Shown one piece after another: positions 52,323 through 61,355 of a stretch of DNA of 64,000 bases (positions are counted from its first letter, which is position 1; each line of letters opens with the position of its first letter). The translations under genes were made by a program, and so were the position numbers. This DNA is from Lachnospiraceae bacterium (GTDB lineage Bacteria; Bacillota; Clostridia; Lachnospirales; Lachnospiraceae): contig JAFSTN010000024.1 of NCBI GenBank assembly GCA_017450485.1, positions 124,001-188,000 on the forward strand, written 5' to 3'. The notes under the pieces were generated by a model. The model was not told where the DNA came from. It saw nothing but the letters and a program-made list of their open reading frames with translations, and did not search any database.

Positions 52323-53087
52323 GTGATCAATAAAAGCGAATATCCTATCCTGGAATATGATGATGCCAAAACAGCAAAGCTGAATCCTCAGTCATTTGAT
52401 CCCGGAAGATTTGATACCGATAAGATGGTCATCACCTTTTTTCCGGAAGTAATAAAGAGACTTCTCGAGGAAGACAAGCTCACCCCGGACAGGATCGTCC
52501 CCGGCGAGAACCCCGTTGAGATATATGCTTTCAAGGATGATCCGGATGTCCTTATCACATTGGGGCAGGTGGGGTGTCCCGCATGTGCCGGTAATCTCGA
52601 TCTTTTTCATGAGATGGGAGTATGCAAGGTGATGTTCTGCGGCGGCGGAGGCGTCCTGGACCGCAATATCGAGGTAGGTCAGCTTTTGCTGGTGGAAGGT
52701 GCAATTAGGGATGAAGGTTTTTCGTACCATTATCTTCCGCCGTCAAGAATCGTATGCACAGACGAAGTCACAACCGGCCGTATCGCGGATTATCTTGATG
52801 AGGAAAAAGTGCCTTACCTGCGCGGCTTGACATGGACCACCGATGCGATTTTTCGTGAAACGGATGACAAGATAGAATTGCGGAAGGCCGAGGGAGGCAA
52901 GATCGTTGAAATGGAGCAGGCCGGGTGCATCGCGGTTGCCCGTTTCAGAGGCTTTGAATACGGCGCTCTCATTTACGGAGGCGATGACCTGTCCGGTGAG
53001 GAGTGGTCCGAGCGTGGATGGCGGAGCAGAGAGGGCATCAGATACGATCTGGTAAATCTCTGCAAAAAACTGGTTTATAAGATATAG
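52323..53087 (+). CDS. Nucleoside phosphorylase
   Basis: 254 residues, NP-I phosphorylase superfamily (uridine phosphorylase/MTA phosphorylase-like). Fold motifs: the phosphate-ribose region CGGGGVLDRNIEVGQLLLVE, WTTDAIFRE, and VEMEQAGCIAVARFRG with the ribose-binding Met-Glu. GTG 52323 with GGGAGG. It lies in a run divergent from the GntR operon. Which nucleoside is cleaved is not clear. Confidence 0.85.
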   Translation: MINKSEYPILEYDDAKTAKLNPQSFDPGRFDTDKMVITFFPEVIKRLLEEDKLTPDRIVPGENPVEIYAFKDDPDVLITLGQVGCPACAGNLDLFHEMGVCKVMFCGGGGVLDRNIEVGQLLLVEGAIRDEGFSYHYLPPSRIVCTDEVTTGRIADYLDEEKVPYLRGLTWTTDAIFRETDDKIELRKAEGGKIVEMEQAGCIAVARFRGFEYGALIYGGDDLSGEEWSERGWRSREGIRYDLVNLCKKLVYKI

Positions 53088-53095
53088 AGGCCGGC

Positions 53096-53242
53096 ATGAA
53101 GATTGATCACATCGCAATGTATGTAAATGACCCGGATGCTGCAAGGGACTTTTTCGTCAGGTATTTTGACGGAAAATCAAACGACGGCTATTACAATGAA
53201 AAGACAGGGTCAGTGGTTGATATATGCCTGCGAGTGTGCTAA
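53096..53242 (+). pseudogene. Truncated VOC (glyoxalase-like) gene
   Basis: The frame starts MKIDHIAMYVNDPDAARDFF and reads VRYFDGKSNDGYYNEKTG, the exact N-terminal half-motif of VOC proteins (His and Asp in place). After that it runs into unrelated residues and TAA at codon 49; normal length is about 125. The cut is near 53210, right where the promoter of the ABC-F gene begins, so the resistance gene and its promoter probably entered here or a deletion joined them. Ribosome site AGAGG. Confidence 0.75.
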
Positions 53243-53245
53243 TAT
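53217..53245 (+). promoter_or_regulatory. Promoter of the ABC-F gene
   Basis: TTGATA at 53217-53222, 17 bases, TAATAT at 53240-53245. Start near 53252, leader of about 245 bases. It overlaps the tail of the VOC relic. Confidence 0.6.
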
Positions 53246-53352
53246 ATCAAAACAAAAAGAAAGGCGCGCAACAGCGTGTGGGTGAAAGAATGATTATTAG
53301 ATGATACACTGGTGAACATAGACTTATTTTACGGCCTTAAAAAGGTCTGTTT

Positions 53353-53385
53353 ATGTATGCCGGATGGATCATCGTGATCATTTGA
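53353..53385 (+). CDS. Leader ORF MYAGWIIVII of the ABC-F gene
   Basis: 10-codon ORF with AAGG seven bases upstream. It is hydrophobic, as leader peptides of drug-induced attenuators often are. Its codons 2-4 form the 5' arm of a 10-bp stem (53355-53364 with 53410-53419). Stalling of a ribosome here would free the 3' arm. Function is inferred, not shown. Confidence 0.4.
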   Translation: MYAGWIIVII

Positions 53386-53439
53386 ACGAACCTCGCGGAA
53401 TGTGTGTATTTCGGCATACGGTTTTCATTTGTGTGTATG

Positions 53440-53468
53440 ATCTGCTTCGGTATGGAGCAGATTTTTTT
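53440..53468 (+). terminator. Attenuator-type terminator before the ABC-F gene
   Basis: Stem ATCTGCT/AGCAGAT with a 9-base loop, followed directly by TTTTTT. It stands 28 bases before the ABC-F start, inside the same leader, so it can be a conditional terminator. The loop CGGTATG can pair with TATGCCG of the leader ORF. Confidence 0.75.
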
Positions 53469-53495
53469 ATGCCGTTACAGACTGGAGGGATGGAT

Positions 53496-55028
53496 ATGGC
53501 ACAGATACAGGTGACAGATCTGACATTTACATATGACGGAAGTGCGGACGACATATTTGACAAGGTTACATTCCGCATTGATACGGACTGGAAGCTCGGA
53601 CTGATCGGCAGAAACGGAAAGGGCAAGACTACGCTCCTGAACCTTCTGTTGGGTAAATACGAGTATAAGGGAAGCATATCTTCAAGCGTGATCTTTGATT
53701 ATTTTCCATACGGGGTGACAGACGCAGACCTCACCCGGACGGCAGCCGAACTGATGGAAAAATGGAAGCCGGAAGCAGAACTCTGGCAGGTACTCATTCA
53801 GATGGATGAGCTCGGGATGGATCCGGAGTGCCTGTACAGGCCTTTTGGGACACTAAGCTTCGGGGAGCGGACCAGAGTGATGCTGGCTGTTCTTTTTGCA
53901 GCGGAAAATGAGTTCCTGCTGATCGATGAGCCGACGAACCACCTGGATGGCCGGGCCCGTGAGATCGTGAAGGAGTACCTGTCTGCAAAGAAGGGCTTCA
54001 TACTGGTTTCACATGACAGGGATCTGCTGGACGGAGTGTGCGATCATGTTTTGGTCTTAAACAGAGAGAGCATAGAAGTTCAGGCCGGCAACTTTTCCTC
54101 ATGGTGGGAGAACAAGGAAAAACAGGATGCATTCCGGCAGGCGGAAAACGAGAAGCACCTGCGCGAGATAGGCAAACTTAAAGTATCGGCCGACAGGAGC
54201 AGCAGGTGGGCAGACAAAAACGAGAACACAAAGATCGGGTTTGATCCCCGCAAAGAGCCTGACAGAAGTATCTCAACCAGATCTTATATAGGGGCCAAGA
54301 CCAAGAAGATGCAAAAACGGGTGAAGGTATATGAGGCCCGGATCGACCGGGAGATAGCGGAAAAGGAGGGGCTCTTAAATGACATCGAGAAAGTGGTGGA
54401 TCTTAAGCTGAAGCCGCTCGGGTTTCATAAGGAGATCCTGATAGATGCTTCCGAACTGTCTCTTAAATATGAGAGTGCTGTAGCACCACTGACAGAAGGC
54501 TTCAAATTTCAGCTGAAAAGAGGAGATCGCATAGTACTGGCCGGTGAAAACGGATGCGGGAAGTCAAGTTTACTGCACGCTATACTTCATAAGATCGGAT
54601 ATCCGGGGTTTGAAGATCCTTCAGGTCTGACAGTATCGGGACGTCTGGATATTCCGGCGGGAATTACGGTTTCATATATCAGTCAGGATACATCCTTTCT
54701 GGCGGGTTCCCTGCGCAGTTATGCGGAGTGCAGAGACCTTGACGAGAGTCTGTTTCTGGCTGTACTCAGACAGCTTGATCTGGAACGGGAGCAGTTCGTA
54801 AAGAATATGGAGGACTATTCCGAAGGGCAGAAAAAGAAAGTGCTCATAGCTGCGAGCCTGATCACCCCCGCACATCTGTATATCTGGGACGAGCCGCTCA
54901 ACTTTATCGATGTTTTTTCCAGGATGCAGATCGAGAAGCTGATCCTGGAGTATGAACCTACGATGCTTCTGGTTGAACATGATGTCAGATTTCAGGAAAA
55001 AGTTGCTACAGGTATTATCAGGATGTAA
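53496..55028 (+). CDS. ABC-F ribosomal protection protein, Lsa type
   Basis: 510 residues, two ABC domains in one chain, no membrane span. Domain 1: Walker A GRNGKGKTT, signature LSFGERTRVMLA, Walker B FLLIDEPTNHLD. The inter-domain helical linker (about 225-300) is of the antibiotic-resistance kind. Domain 2: GENGCGKSS, YSEGQKKKVLIA, YIWDEPLNFID. WKLGLIGRNGKGKTTLL and its near neighbours match Lsa-family proteins that protect ribosomes from lincosamides, streptogramin A and pleuromutilins. ATG 53496 has GGAGGG at proper distance; the frame is open upstream through the leader, but the attenuator lies there. Confidence 0.9.
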   Translation: MAQIQVTDLTFTYDGSADDIFDKVTFRIDTDWKLGLIGRNGKGKTTLLNLLLGKYEYKGSISSSVIFDYFPYGVTDADLTRTAAELMEKWKPEAELWQVLIQMDELGMDPECLYRPFGTLSFGERTRVMLAVLFAAENEFLLIDEPTNHLDGRAREIVKEYLSAKKGFILVSHDRDLLDGVCDHVLVLNRESIEVQAGNFSSWWENKEKQDAFRQAENEKHLREIGKLKVSADRSSRWADKNENTKIGFDPRKEPDRSISTRSYIGAKTKKMQKRVKVYEARIDREIAEKEGLLNDIEKVVDLKLKPLGFHKEILIDASELSLKYESAVAPLTEGFKFQLKRGDRIVLAGENGCGKSSLLHAILHKIGYPGFEDPSGLTVSGRLDIPAGITVSYISQDTSFLAGSLRSYAECRDLDESLFLAVLRQLDLEREQFVKNMEDYSEGQKKKVLIAASLITPAHLYIWDEPLNFIDVFSRMQIEKLILEYEPTMLLVEHDVRFQEKVATGIIRM

Positions 55029-55110
55029 GTCCGCAGCGGGATCATAAATGATATACTATTCTTTGGCGTGATCAATATACTTTAACGCAGTCACAAGGGA
55101 GGACAAAAAT

Positions 55111-57012
55111 ATGCCGGGTCCCGGTGGAAGAGGCGGTCTGGGCCCGAGAGGGTTTCTCACCGAAGAAGAAAAAGCAAATCTGCCGAAGGTGGATAAAACA
55201 CTGTTAAAACGGATCCTTTCATACATGAAACCGTATTGGATCCAGTTCCTGTTCGTGTTTATAGCGATCCTGATCAGCGCGGTCATAGGTCTTTTGCCGT
55301 CCATCATCACAGGTAAGATAGTGGATCAGGCTCTGATCAATAAGGACATGGCACTTCTGATCCGTCTGCTCTTCATGGCGTTCGCCACGCTCGCCGCATC
55401 CCAGATCGTCGGCGTTCTGGAGTCGTATATCAATGCCTGGATCTCCCAGCGTATCATTTTTGATATGAAGAACCAGATGTATCATCATCTGCAGTATATG
55501 CCGCATTCCTTTTTTACCACTGAGAAACAGGGCGATATCATCACGCGCATGAACACCGATATCAGCGGTGTCAGCAGTGTTATATCGGGTACTCTTTCAC
55601 ACGTCGTTTCGAATGCGGCGACAGTCATTACGACTCTGGTCGCTCTGTTTACGATGAGCTGGCAGCTGGCGATCGTCGGAGTCATCATCATTCCGCTCCT
55701 GATACTGCCGACCAAGAGAGTGGGCAGGAATCAATGGCAGATCCGGTCGGATTCGCAGGCCAAGAATGATGAGATGAACCAGCTTATCAATGAGTCCCTC
55801 AGTGTGAGCGGATCGGTGCTGGTCAAGCTTTTCACCAGAGAAGAAAGAGAATACGAGAGATTCGTCAAGGTAAATTCGGAGCTCACGAGCCTGAATCTGA
55901 AGGAACAGCGGAGCGGCAGCTGGTTCCGCGTGGTTATGGGAATGTTCACGCAGGTGGGGCCGCTTCTCATTTATTTTGCAGGCGGATACTTCATCATATC
56001 CCGGATGGACGAAAACCTGACCGTAGGTACGATCACAGCTATGGTAGCGCTCATCAATAGGTTGTACAGACCGGTTCAGGATCTGCTTAATCTCCAGGTT
56101 GATTTCACCAGAAGTCTGGCACTTTTTTCCAGAATATTCGAATACTTCGATATGAAGAGCTCAATAGTGAGTCCGGAAAACGGCGCGATGCCGGATGTTA
56201 CCTGCAGAGAGATAGTATACGACCATGTCGCGTTTTCATATGATCCGGAAGTTCCCATACTTACGGATGTGAGTTTCACGGTCCCGGGCGGTCAGATGTA
56301 TGCCATAGTCGGTCCCTCCGGCTCGGGTAAATCGACGATCGTCAACCTCATACCGAGGCTGTATGACGTATGCGCAGGCTCTGTCAGGATAGGCGATACG
56401 GATGTCAGAGATTTTGATCTGTCGTATCTGAGGTCAACGATCGGTGTCGTGACGCAGGAGACGTATCTTTTCAACGGAACCATCAGGGAAAATCTCCTCT
56501 ATGCAAAAGAGGATGCTACCGAAGAGGAACTCATCAGCGCATGCAAGAATGCTAACATCCACGACTTCATTGTTAACCAGCCTGACGGATATGACACCGT
56601 CGTGGGGAACAGGGGACTGAAGCTCTCCGGCGGTGAGAAACAGCGTCTGTCCATAGCCAGAGTTATACTTAAAGATCCAAGGATACTGATCCTCGATGAA
56701 GCTACGAGTGCGCTGGATTCCATATCCGAGAATGCCATTCAGGAAGCGCTTGAACTGCTGATGCAGGGCCGGACAAGTATAGTCATCGCGCACAGGCTGT
56801 CTACAATCCTCAAAGCGGATGCGATCCTGGTAGTCAAGGACGGCGTTATCGCAGAGCGCGGAACCCACGAATCACTGCTTGACTTAAACGGAATATATAA
56901 AGAACTGTATGAAACACAGTTCAGACAGGTGCTTGACATGGAAGGGACAGCAGATAAACTCGAGGGTACAGACTATTGGGGCAAAGTCGAAGAAGAAAAC
57001 ATGGGATTCTGA
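55111..57012 (+). CDS. ABC exporter half-transporter (MsbA/LmrA type)
   Basis: 633 residues: six-span membrane domain (residues about 40-330), then an ATPase with GPSGSGKST, LSGGEKQRLSIARV, ILILDEATSALD and IAHRLSTI. A Pro/Gly-rich N-terminal segment precedes the spans. Half-transporters of this length usually act as homodimers, but the next gene does not encode a partner. The substrate is unknown; drug or lipid is possible. The TGA lies at the start of REP-like copy 2. Confidence 0.93.
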   Translation: MPGPGGRGGLGPRGFLTEEEKANLPKVDKTLLKRILSYMKPYWIQFLFVFIAILISAVIGLLPSIITGKIVDQALINKDMALLIRLLFMAFATLAASQIVGVLESYINAWISQRIIFDMKNQMYHHLQYMPHSFFTTEKQGDIITRMNTDISGVSSVISGTLSHVVSNAATVITTLVALFTMSWQLAIVGVIIIPLLILPTKRVGRNQWQIRSDSQAKNDEMNQLINESLSVSGSVLVKLFTREEREYERFVKVNSELTSLNLKEQRSGSWFRVVMGMFTQVGPLLIYFAGGYFIISRMDENLTVGTITAMVALINRLYRPVQDLLNLQVDFTRSLALFSRIFEYFDMKSSIVSPENGAMPDVTCREIVYDHVAFSYDPEVPILTDVSFTVPGGQMYAIVGPSGSGKSTIVNLIPRLYDVCAGSVRIGDTDVRDFDLSYLRSTIGVVTQETYLFNGTIRENLLYAKEDATEEELISACKNANIHDFIVNQPDGYDTVVGNRGLKLSGGEKQRLSIARVILKDPRILILDEATSALDSISENAIQEALELLMQGRTSIVIAHRLSTILKADAILVVKDGVIAERGTHESLLDLNGIYKELYETQFRQVLDMEGTADKLEGTDYWGKVEEENMGF

Positions 57013-57039
57013 CACTCGGGGACGGAGTCACAGGGTCAT
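57010..57039 (+). repeat. REP-like palindromic element, copy 2
   Basis: TGACACTCGGGGACGGAG and then ...CAGGGTCAT; 28 of 30 bases match copy 1. TGA of the ABC exporter is its first three bases. It lies between two co-directional genes. Confidence 0.75.
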
Positions 57040-57053
57040 ATAGGATGAATACG

Positions 57054-58787
57054 ATGAAATTAATTGACAGAGTAAAAAACACATTCAGATATACGCAGAC
57101 GCTAAGCAAGACTCACCCGTTTACTTTTGCGGTTCTGGTAGCGGCTACGTTCTGCGGCTTTATGATGGCGCTTTGCGACGGATTCCTAAGTGGCATAAGC
57201 TGGATAAGATCAAACGAAAATACTGTTAACGAGGTATGGATACATCTGATCGTATGGCTGATCATGGTGCTTTTTGCCACATTTCTGCTGGAAAACCTGG
57301 TTGAAAAAGAAAACATCGGGATCAAACTTGCCGTTACCGTTCCTGTAGCTATAGTTACGTTTATTTATGCCGGCGCGCTGACAGAATCCTGTATTTTCAG
57401 AGTATTGTGCAGGAACATTAAATCCGCTGTGGGTGAATCTCATCTGATCATGTATGCGGCGGGATACTTTATCATTCTTTTCCTTATATCCGTGTTCCTG
57501 TGTTTCAGGAAGCTGGAAGAAAAGTATTCGTTCGGAGAGTATATCATGGGACTGATATCCGGTGGCTTCCTTATCAGCGTTGTCTACAGTGTGGTCAACA
57601 TAGGACTTATCGTTCTCACGTTTGTATTCACTGAGCTTCTGTTCGGAGATTTTGAAGATATATTTCCTCCGCTGGCCGTACTGGTGACCGGTCTCTATCT
57701 GGGCGGTGCGGCTATCGTTACCGTGACCGAAAGTCTTGAAGATATCCCTAAGTTCACCAATGTACTTTTCAGATATGTTCTGTACGGAATGTCACTGGCG
57801 GCCTATGTGATCGTGTATCTCTATATCATTAAGATACTGGTACTACAGGATTTTCCGTCAAACAGCGTGTTTGGTATACTGACTGCGCTGTTCTGTTTTT
57901 CCATACCTCTGGCGTATCTGAATATCGATAAGACAATCGGGGTTTTTGAGATAATATCCCGGATACTGCCATATGTGTTCGCACCGCTGATAATACTGCA
58001 GATCTATACGGTTGTTGTCAGGATCAGACAGTACGGACTGACGGAATCCCGATATCTGGGCATGGTCTTTATCGCGTTTGAGATCGCATATATAGTCTGG
58101 TATGCACTTCGGAGGGACACCATTAAATACATTCCGCTCGTAATGGCAGCACTGGTATGCCTCCTTACATTTATCCCCGGAAGCAATATGCTGTCGCTTC
58201 CGAAGATCACACAGACTCTTACACTGAACAGGTACCTGAAATACGACACCGGGGATCTGACGTCCACTGCCAGGAGACGCATGTATTCGGCATACGATTA
58301 TCTGCGGGGGATGGATAACGGAAACGCTTACCTGAAAAAGCATTATTCAGACAGTCAGCTCGAATTTATAAAAGAGAACACCTCGTCCGGCACCGGAAAT
58401 GATGATTATTATGATTCGGTGGATTATCGCAGATTTTCATGCGAGATAATGGAACTGTCTGTCGACGGATATGAAAGCATCACCGCGTTCGAGAACAGAC
58501 GGTATGTTGATGAATCCGCTCCTATGAACAGTATTCCGATATACAGGAGATCGATCGGTTATTATGGCAATGAAGAACGTTCCTTTGATATATTTGATGC
58601 AGAAGAACTGATACGGATCATGACAGCGGATGATTATGAAAACACATATGACTCCGATGCTGCCGAACCGCTTGTTTTTGATCAGGGAGGCAAACACTTT
58701 ATCATCACGGAAGCAACCGTCTCGTATGATACGATCACAGGAGAGATCATAGGTGTTGATGTCACCGGACTGCTGTTGAGAAAATGA
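57054..58787 (+). CDS. DUF4153 membrane protein
   Basis: 577 residues with about eleven hydrophobic spans, then a polar C-terminal domain (from about residue 400) with a conserved-looking tail. The family is often annotated DUF4153 or DUF4173-like and is of unknown function; many members sit next to ABC genes. ATG 57054 has AGGA at 57042-57045; ATG 57045 nine bases upstream overlaps that site. The TGA is inside REP-like copy 3. Confidence 0.75.
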   Translation: MKLIDRVKNTFRYTQTLSKTHPFTFAVLVAATFCGFMMALCDGFLSGISWIRSNENTVNEVWIHLIVWLIMVLFATFLLENLVEKENIGIKLAVTVPVAIVTFIYAGALTESCIFRVLCRNIKSAVGESHLIMYAAGYFIILFLISVFLCFRKLEEKYSFGEYIMGLISGGFLISVVYSVVNIGLIVLTFVFTELLFGDFEDIFPPLAVLVTGLYLGGAAIVTVTESLEDIPKFTNVLFRYVLYGMSLAAYVIVYLYIIKILVLQDFPSNSVFGILTALFCFSIPLAYLNIDKTIGVFEIISRILPYVFAPLIILQIYTVVVRIRQYGLTESRYLGMVFIAFEIAYIVWYALRRDTIKYIPLVMAALVCLLTFIPGSNMLSLPKITQTLTLNRYLKYDTGDLTSTARRRMYSAYDYLRGMDNGNAYLKKHYSDSQLEFIKENTSSGTGNDDYYDSVDYRRFSCEIMELSVDGYESITAFENRRYVDESAPMNSIPIYRRSIGYYGNEERSFDIFDAEELIRIMTADDYENTYDSDAAEPLVFDQGGKHFIITEATVSYDTITGEIIGVDVTGLLLRK

Positions 58788-58813
58788 ACCATTGACTCCG
58801 TCCCCGGGGGTCA
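58784..58813 (-). repeat. REP-like palindromic element, copy 3 (inverted)
   Basis: On the minus strand TGACCCCCGGGGACGGAG, then TCAATGGTTCAT; 25 of 30 bases match copy 1. It lies 3' of the DUF4153 gene in inverse orientation to copies 1 and 2, and contains its TGA. Confidence 0.7.
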
Positions 58814-58826
58814 AAAAGGATAAGAT

Positions 58827-61016
58827 ATGGATATATGTAAGATAATCGCGGAAGAGATAAAGTGTGATAAATGGCAGGTTGAGGCGGCCGTCAAGCTGAT
58901 AGATGAGGGGAACACTATCCCTTTCATCTCCAGATACCGCAAGGAAGTGACCGGAAGCCTCGATGATTCAAAACTCAGGGATTTAAATGAGCGGTTGGAA
59001 TACCTGCGCAATCTGGAAGCCAGAAAAGAAGAAGTCATATCGCTCATCGAAGAGCAGGGCAAGCTGACCGGTGAACTTAAAACGCAGATCTTGGCGGCAG
59101 AGAAGCTTGTCACTGTCGAAGATCTGTACAGACCGTATAAGCAGAAGCGCAAAACCCGCGCGGACATAGCCAAGAAACGCGGGCTCGAGCCACTTGCCGA
59201 CTTTATACTCGCACAGACCACCGATAAGCCCGTGGAGGATGAAGCTTCCAAATATGTTACCGGACCGGTAAACCCCGCATCGGATTCACCTGCTGATATA
59301 AAAGAAGCCTCGGAGAGGGAGGTACTTGATATACAGTCTGCGATAGCCGGTGCCGAAGACATCATAGCCGAGCGTATTTCGGATGAAGCTGCGGTCAGGG
59401 AACATATTCGTGCTGTTACCGCGAAGGAAGGCGTGATCGTAACCAAGGCAAAAGATCCGGAAGCAGAAAGCGTATACACCATGTATTACGATTTCTCCGA
59501 GCCGGTCAGGAAGATAGCCGGACACCGTATACTGGCCATAAACAGAGGTGAGAGTGAGGGCGTTCTTTCGGTATCGATCGAGGTCGAAGACACCCCGGTC
59601 ATCTCTTATCTGGATAAAAAGTATGCTGCCCGGAACAATAAGTACACAACACCTGTCATTCATGCGGCATGTGCGGATGCCTATGCCAGACTGATCGGCC
59701 CCTCTATAGAGCGCGAGATCAGAGCCGGGCTTAAGGAAAAGGCCGAAGACAGTGCGATAAAAGTATTTGAACAGAATCTGAACCAGCTCCTCATGCAGCC
59801 GCCGATCACCGGATGTACCGTGCTGGGATGGGATCCGGCGTTCAGAACGGGGTGCAAGACAGCAGTTGTGGATGATACGGGCAAAGTCCTGGATACGGTG
59901 GTCGTATATCCCACAGCACCTCACAATAAGATTGATGAGACTAAGAAGATCATTAAAGGCCTCATCAGTAAGTACGGTATCACACTCATATCCATAGGAA
60001 ACGGAACCGCATCCAGAGAATCCGAGCAGATCGTGGCCGATATGCTGAAGGAGATCCCCGGTCAGAACGTACAGTATGTGATCACAAACGAAGCAGGTGC
60101 CAGCGTATACTCGGCCAGTAAGCTGGCCGGTGAAGAATTTCCCACTTTCGATGTGGGACAGAGAAGCGCAGTATCCATCGCGAGACGCGTGCAGGATCCG
60201 CTTGCGGAACTGGTGAAGATCGATCCTAAATCCATCGGAGTCGGCCAGTACCAGCATGATATGAACCAGAAGAAACTTGGGAAAGCTCTGGATGGCGTGG
60301 TTGAGGATGCTGTAAATAAAGTGGGTGTTGACTTAAACACGGCTTCGGCATCCCTGCTTTCTCATATTTCCGGCATATCGGATACGATAGCCAAAAACAT
60401 CGTGACTTACCGCGAAGAACACGGAAAGTTCAAGGATCGCAGGGAACTCATGAAGGTCGCCAAACTGGGCCCCAAGGCATATGAGCAATGTGCCGGCTTC
60501 TGCAGGATAAACGGCGGAAAAGAAATCCTGGATTCGACAAGCGTTCATCCCGAATCATATGCGGTAGCCCGTGAACTGCTCAACCGTATGGGATGCTCGA
60601 TCAGAGATGATAAGGCGATTACGGCTTTTGAGAAAAACACGGACATTAAAAAGCTTGCAAGCGAACTCGGCTGCGGGGAGATAACCCTTAAGGATATCCT
60701 TGAAGAACTCAGGAAACCCGCCAGAGATCCCAGAGCAGATATGCCCAAGCCTATTCTCAAATCGGACATAATGGACTTAAAGGACCTTACACCCGGAATG
60801 AAACTGAAAGGAACTGTCCGGAACGTTATTGATTTCGGTGCTTTTGTGGATATAGGCGTTCACCAGGACGGGCTCGTACACATATCTCAGATGGCAGACA
60901 GATATATCAAACATCCTCTGGAGGTGGTATCGGTCGGAGATATTGTAGAGGTGACGGTCCTGGATGTTGATGAGAAAAAAGGCAGGATATCACTGTCCAT
61001 GAAGGGCAATAACTGA
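58827..61016 (+). CDS. tex: Tex-family RNA-binding protein
   Basis: 729 residues, normal length. Motifs: N-terminal helical part (VEAAVKLIDEGNTIPFISRYRKEVTG), YqgF-like RNase-H domain with GWDPAFRTGCK and SIGNGTASRE, helix-hairpin-helix (NTASASLLSHISGISDTIAKNIV), and S1 domain at the C-terminus (KGTVRNVIDFGAFVDIGVHQDGLVHIS). Tex binds RNA and transcription complexes, and affects toxin and stress genes in several bacteria. GGATAAG before ATG. Adjacent to a broken kinase/aldolase locus that is unrelated. Confidence 0.95.
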   Translation: MDICKIIAEEIKCDKWQVEAAVKLIDEGNTIPFISRYRKEVTGSLDDSKLRDLNERLEYLRNLEARKEEVISLIEEQGKLTGELKTQILAAEKLVTVEDLYRPYKQKRKTRADIAKKRGLEPLADFILAQTTDKPVEDEASKYVTGPVNPASDSPADIKEASEREVLDIQSAIAGAEDIIAERISDEAAVREHIRAVTAKEGVIVTKAKDPEAESVYTMYYDFSEPVRKIAGHRILAINRGESEGVLSVSIEVEDTPVISYLDKKYAARNNKYTTPVIHAACADAYARLIGPSIEREIRAGLKEKAEDSAIKVFEQNLNQLLMQPPITGCTVLGWDPAFRTGCKTAVVDDTGKVLDTVVVYPTAPHNKIDETKKIIKGLISKYGITLISIGNGTASRESEQIVADMLKEIPGQNVQYVITNEAGASVYSASKLAGEEFPTFDVGQRSAVSIARRVQDPLAELVKIDPKSIGVGQYQHDMNQKKLGKALDGVVEDAVNKVGVDLNTASASLLSHISGISDTIAKNIVTYREEHGKFKDRRELMKVAKLGPKAYEQCAGFCRINGGKEILDSTSVHPESYAVARELLNRMGCSIRDDKAITAFEKNTDIKKLASELGCGEITLKDILEELRKPARDPRADMPKPILKSDIMDLKDLTPGMKLKGTVRNVIDFGAFVDIGVHQDGLVHISQMADRYIKHPLEVVSVGDIVEVTVLDVDEKKGRISLSMKGNN

Positions 61017-61050
61017 AGGCTGAAGGAGAACGGATTACTCATCATTACTG

Positions 61051-61143
61051 GTTCCGGGGAAGCTTATCGACATGGACCGCGCAGATGTTCATACCGGCGG
61101 AAGCGTAGCCAATACGGGACTGGCACTTAAGAAGCTGGGATGT
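61051..61143 (+). pseudogene. PfkB-family kinase fragment
   Basis: In the frame from 61024 the translation reads LLVPGKLIDMDRADVHTGGSVANTGLALKKLG, the N-terminal Gly-Gly/Asn region of ribokinase-like (PfkB) enzymes. The rest of a 300-residue kinase is missing and the frame ends in TAA at 61179. The AAGGAG of the lost gene may persist at 61024-61029. The fragment is fused directly to the aldolase fragment. Confidence 0.6.
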
Positions 61144-61342
61144 GACCGTGGAGGGCGAACTTGGTCATGTGGGAGATAATGAAGGTCCCGGCAAGGTCCT
61201 TAAGCCTGAGGATTTCAGGCGGGCTGTCAGGGAAGCCATCAGTAATGGGGTCTCTGCTCTGAGCGGTATCATGTCTTATGAGATCGATGCCATGAAGGCG
61301 GTGGTTAAGGAAAAGATATCCTTGTTCAGAGGCGGATATTGA
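61142..61342 (+). pseudogene. Class II aldolase C-terminal fragment
   Basis: Reads VTVEGELGHVGDNEG, as in tagatose/fructose-bisphosphate aldolases (VSVEAELGHVG), then a C-terminal helical stretch EDFRRAVREAISNGVSALS and a diverged tail. About 65 residues remain of the usual 280-300, with no start of its own. With the kinase fragment at 61051 it marks an internal deletion that joined a PfkB gene to an aldolase gene. Confidence 0.6.
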
Positions 61343-61355
61343 AGGGGGTATGTAA

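Noticed and set aside
53290..53316. Two very short frames MIIR and MIHW ahead of the ABC-F leader ORF
   Set aside because: They have weaker sites than the 10-codon ORF, and such short frames occur by chance; only the better-placed ORF was listed.
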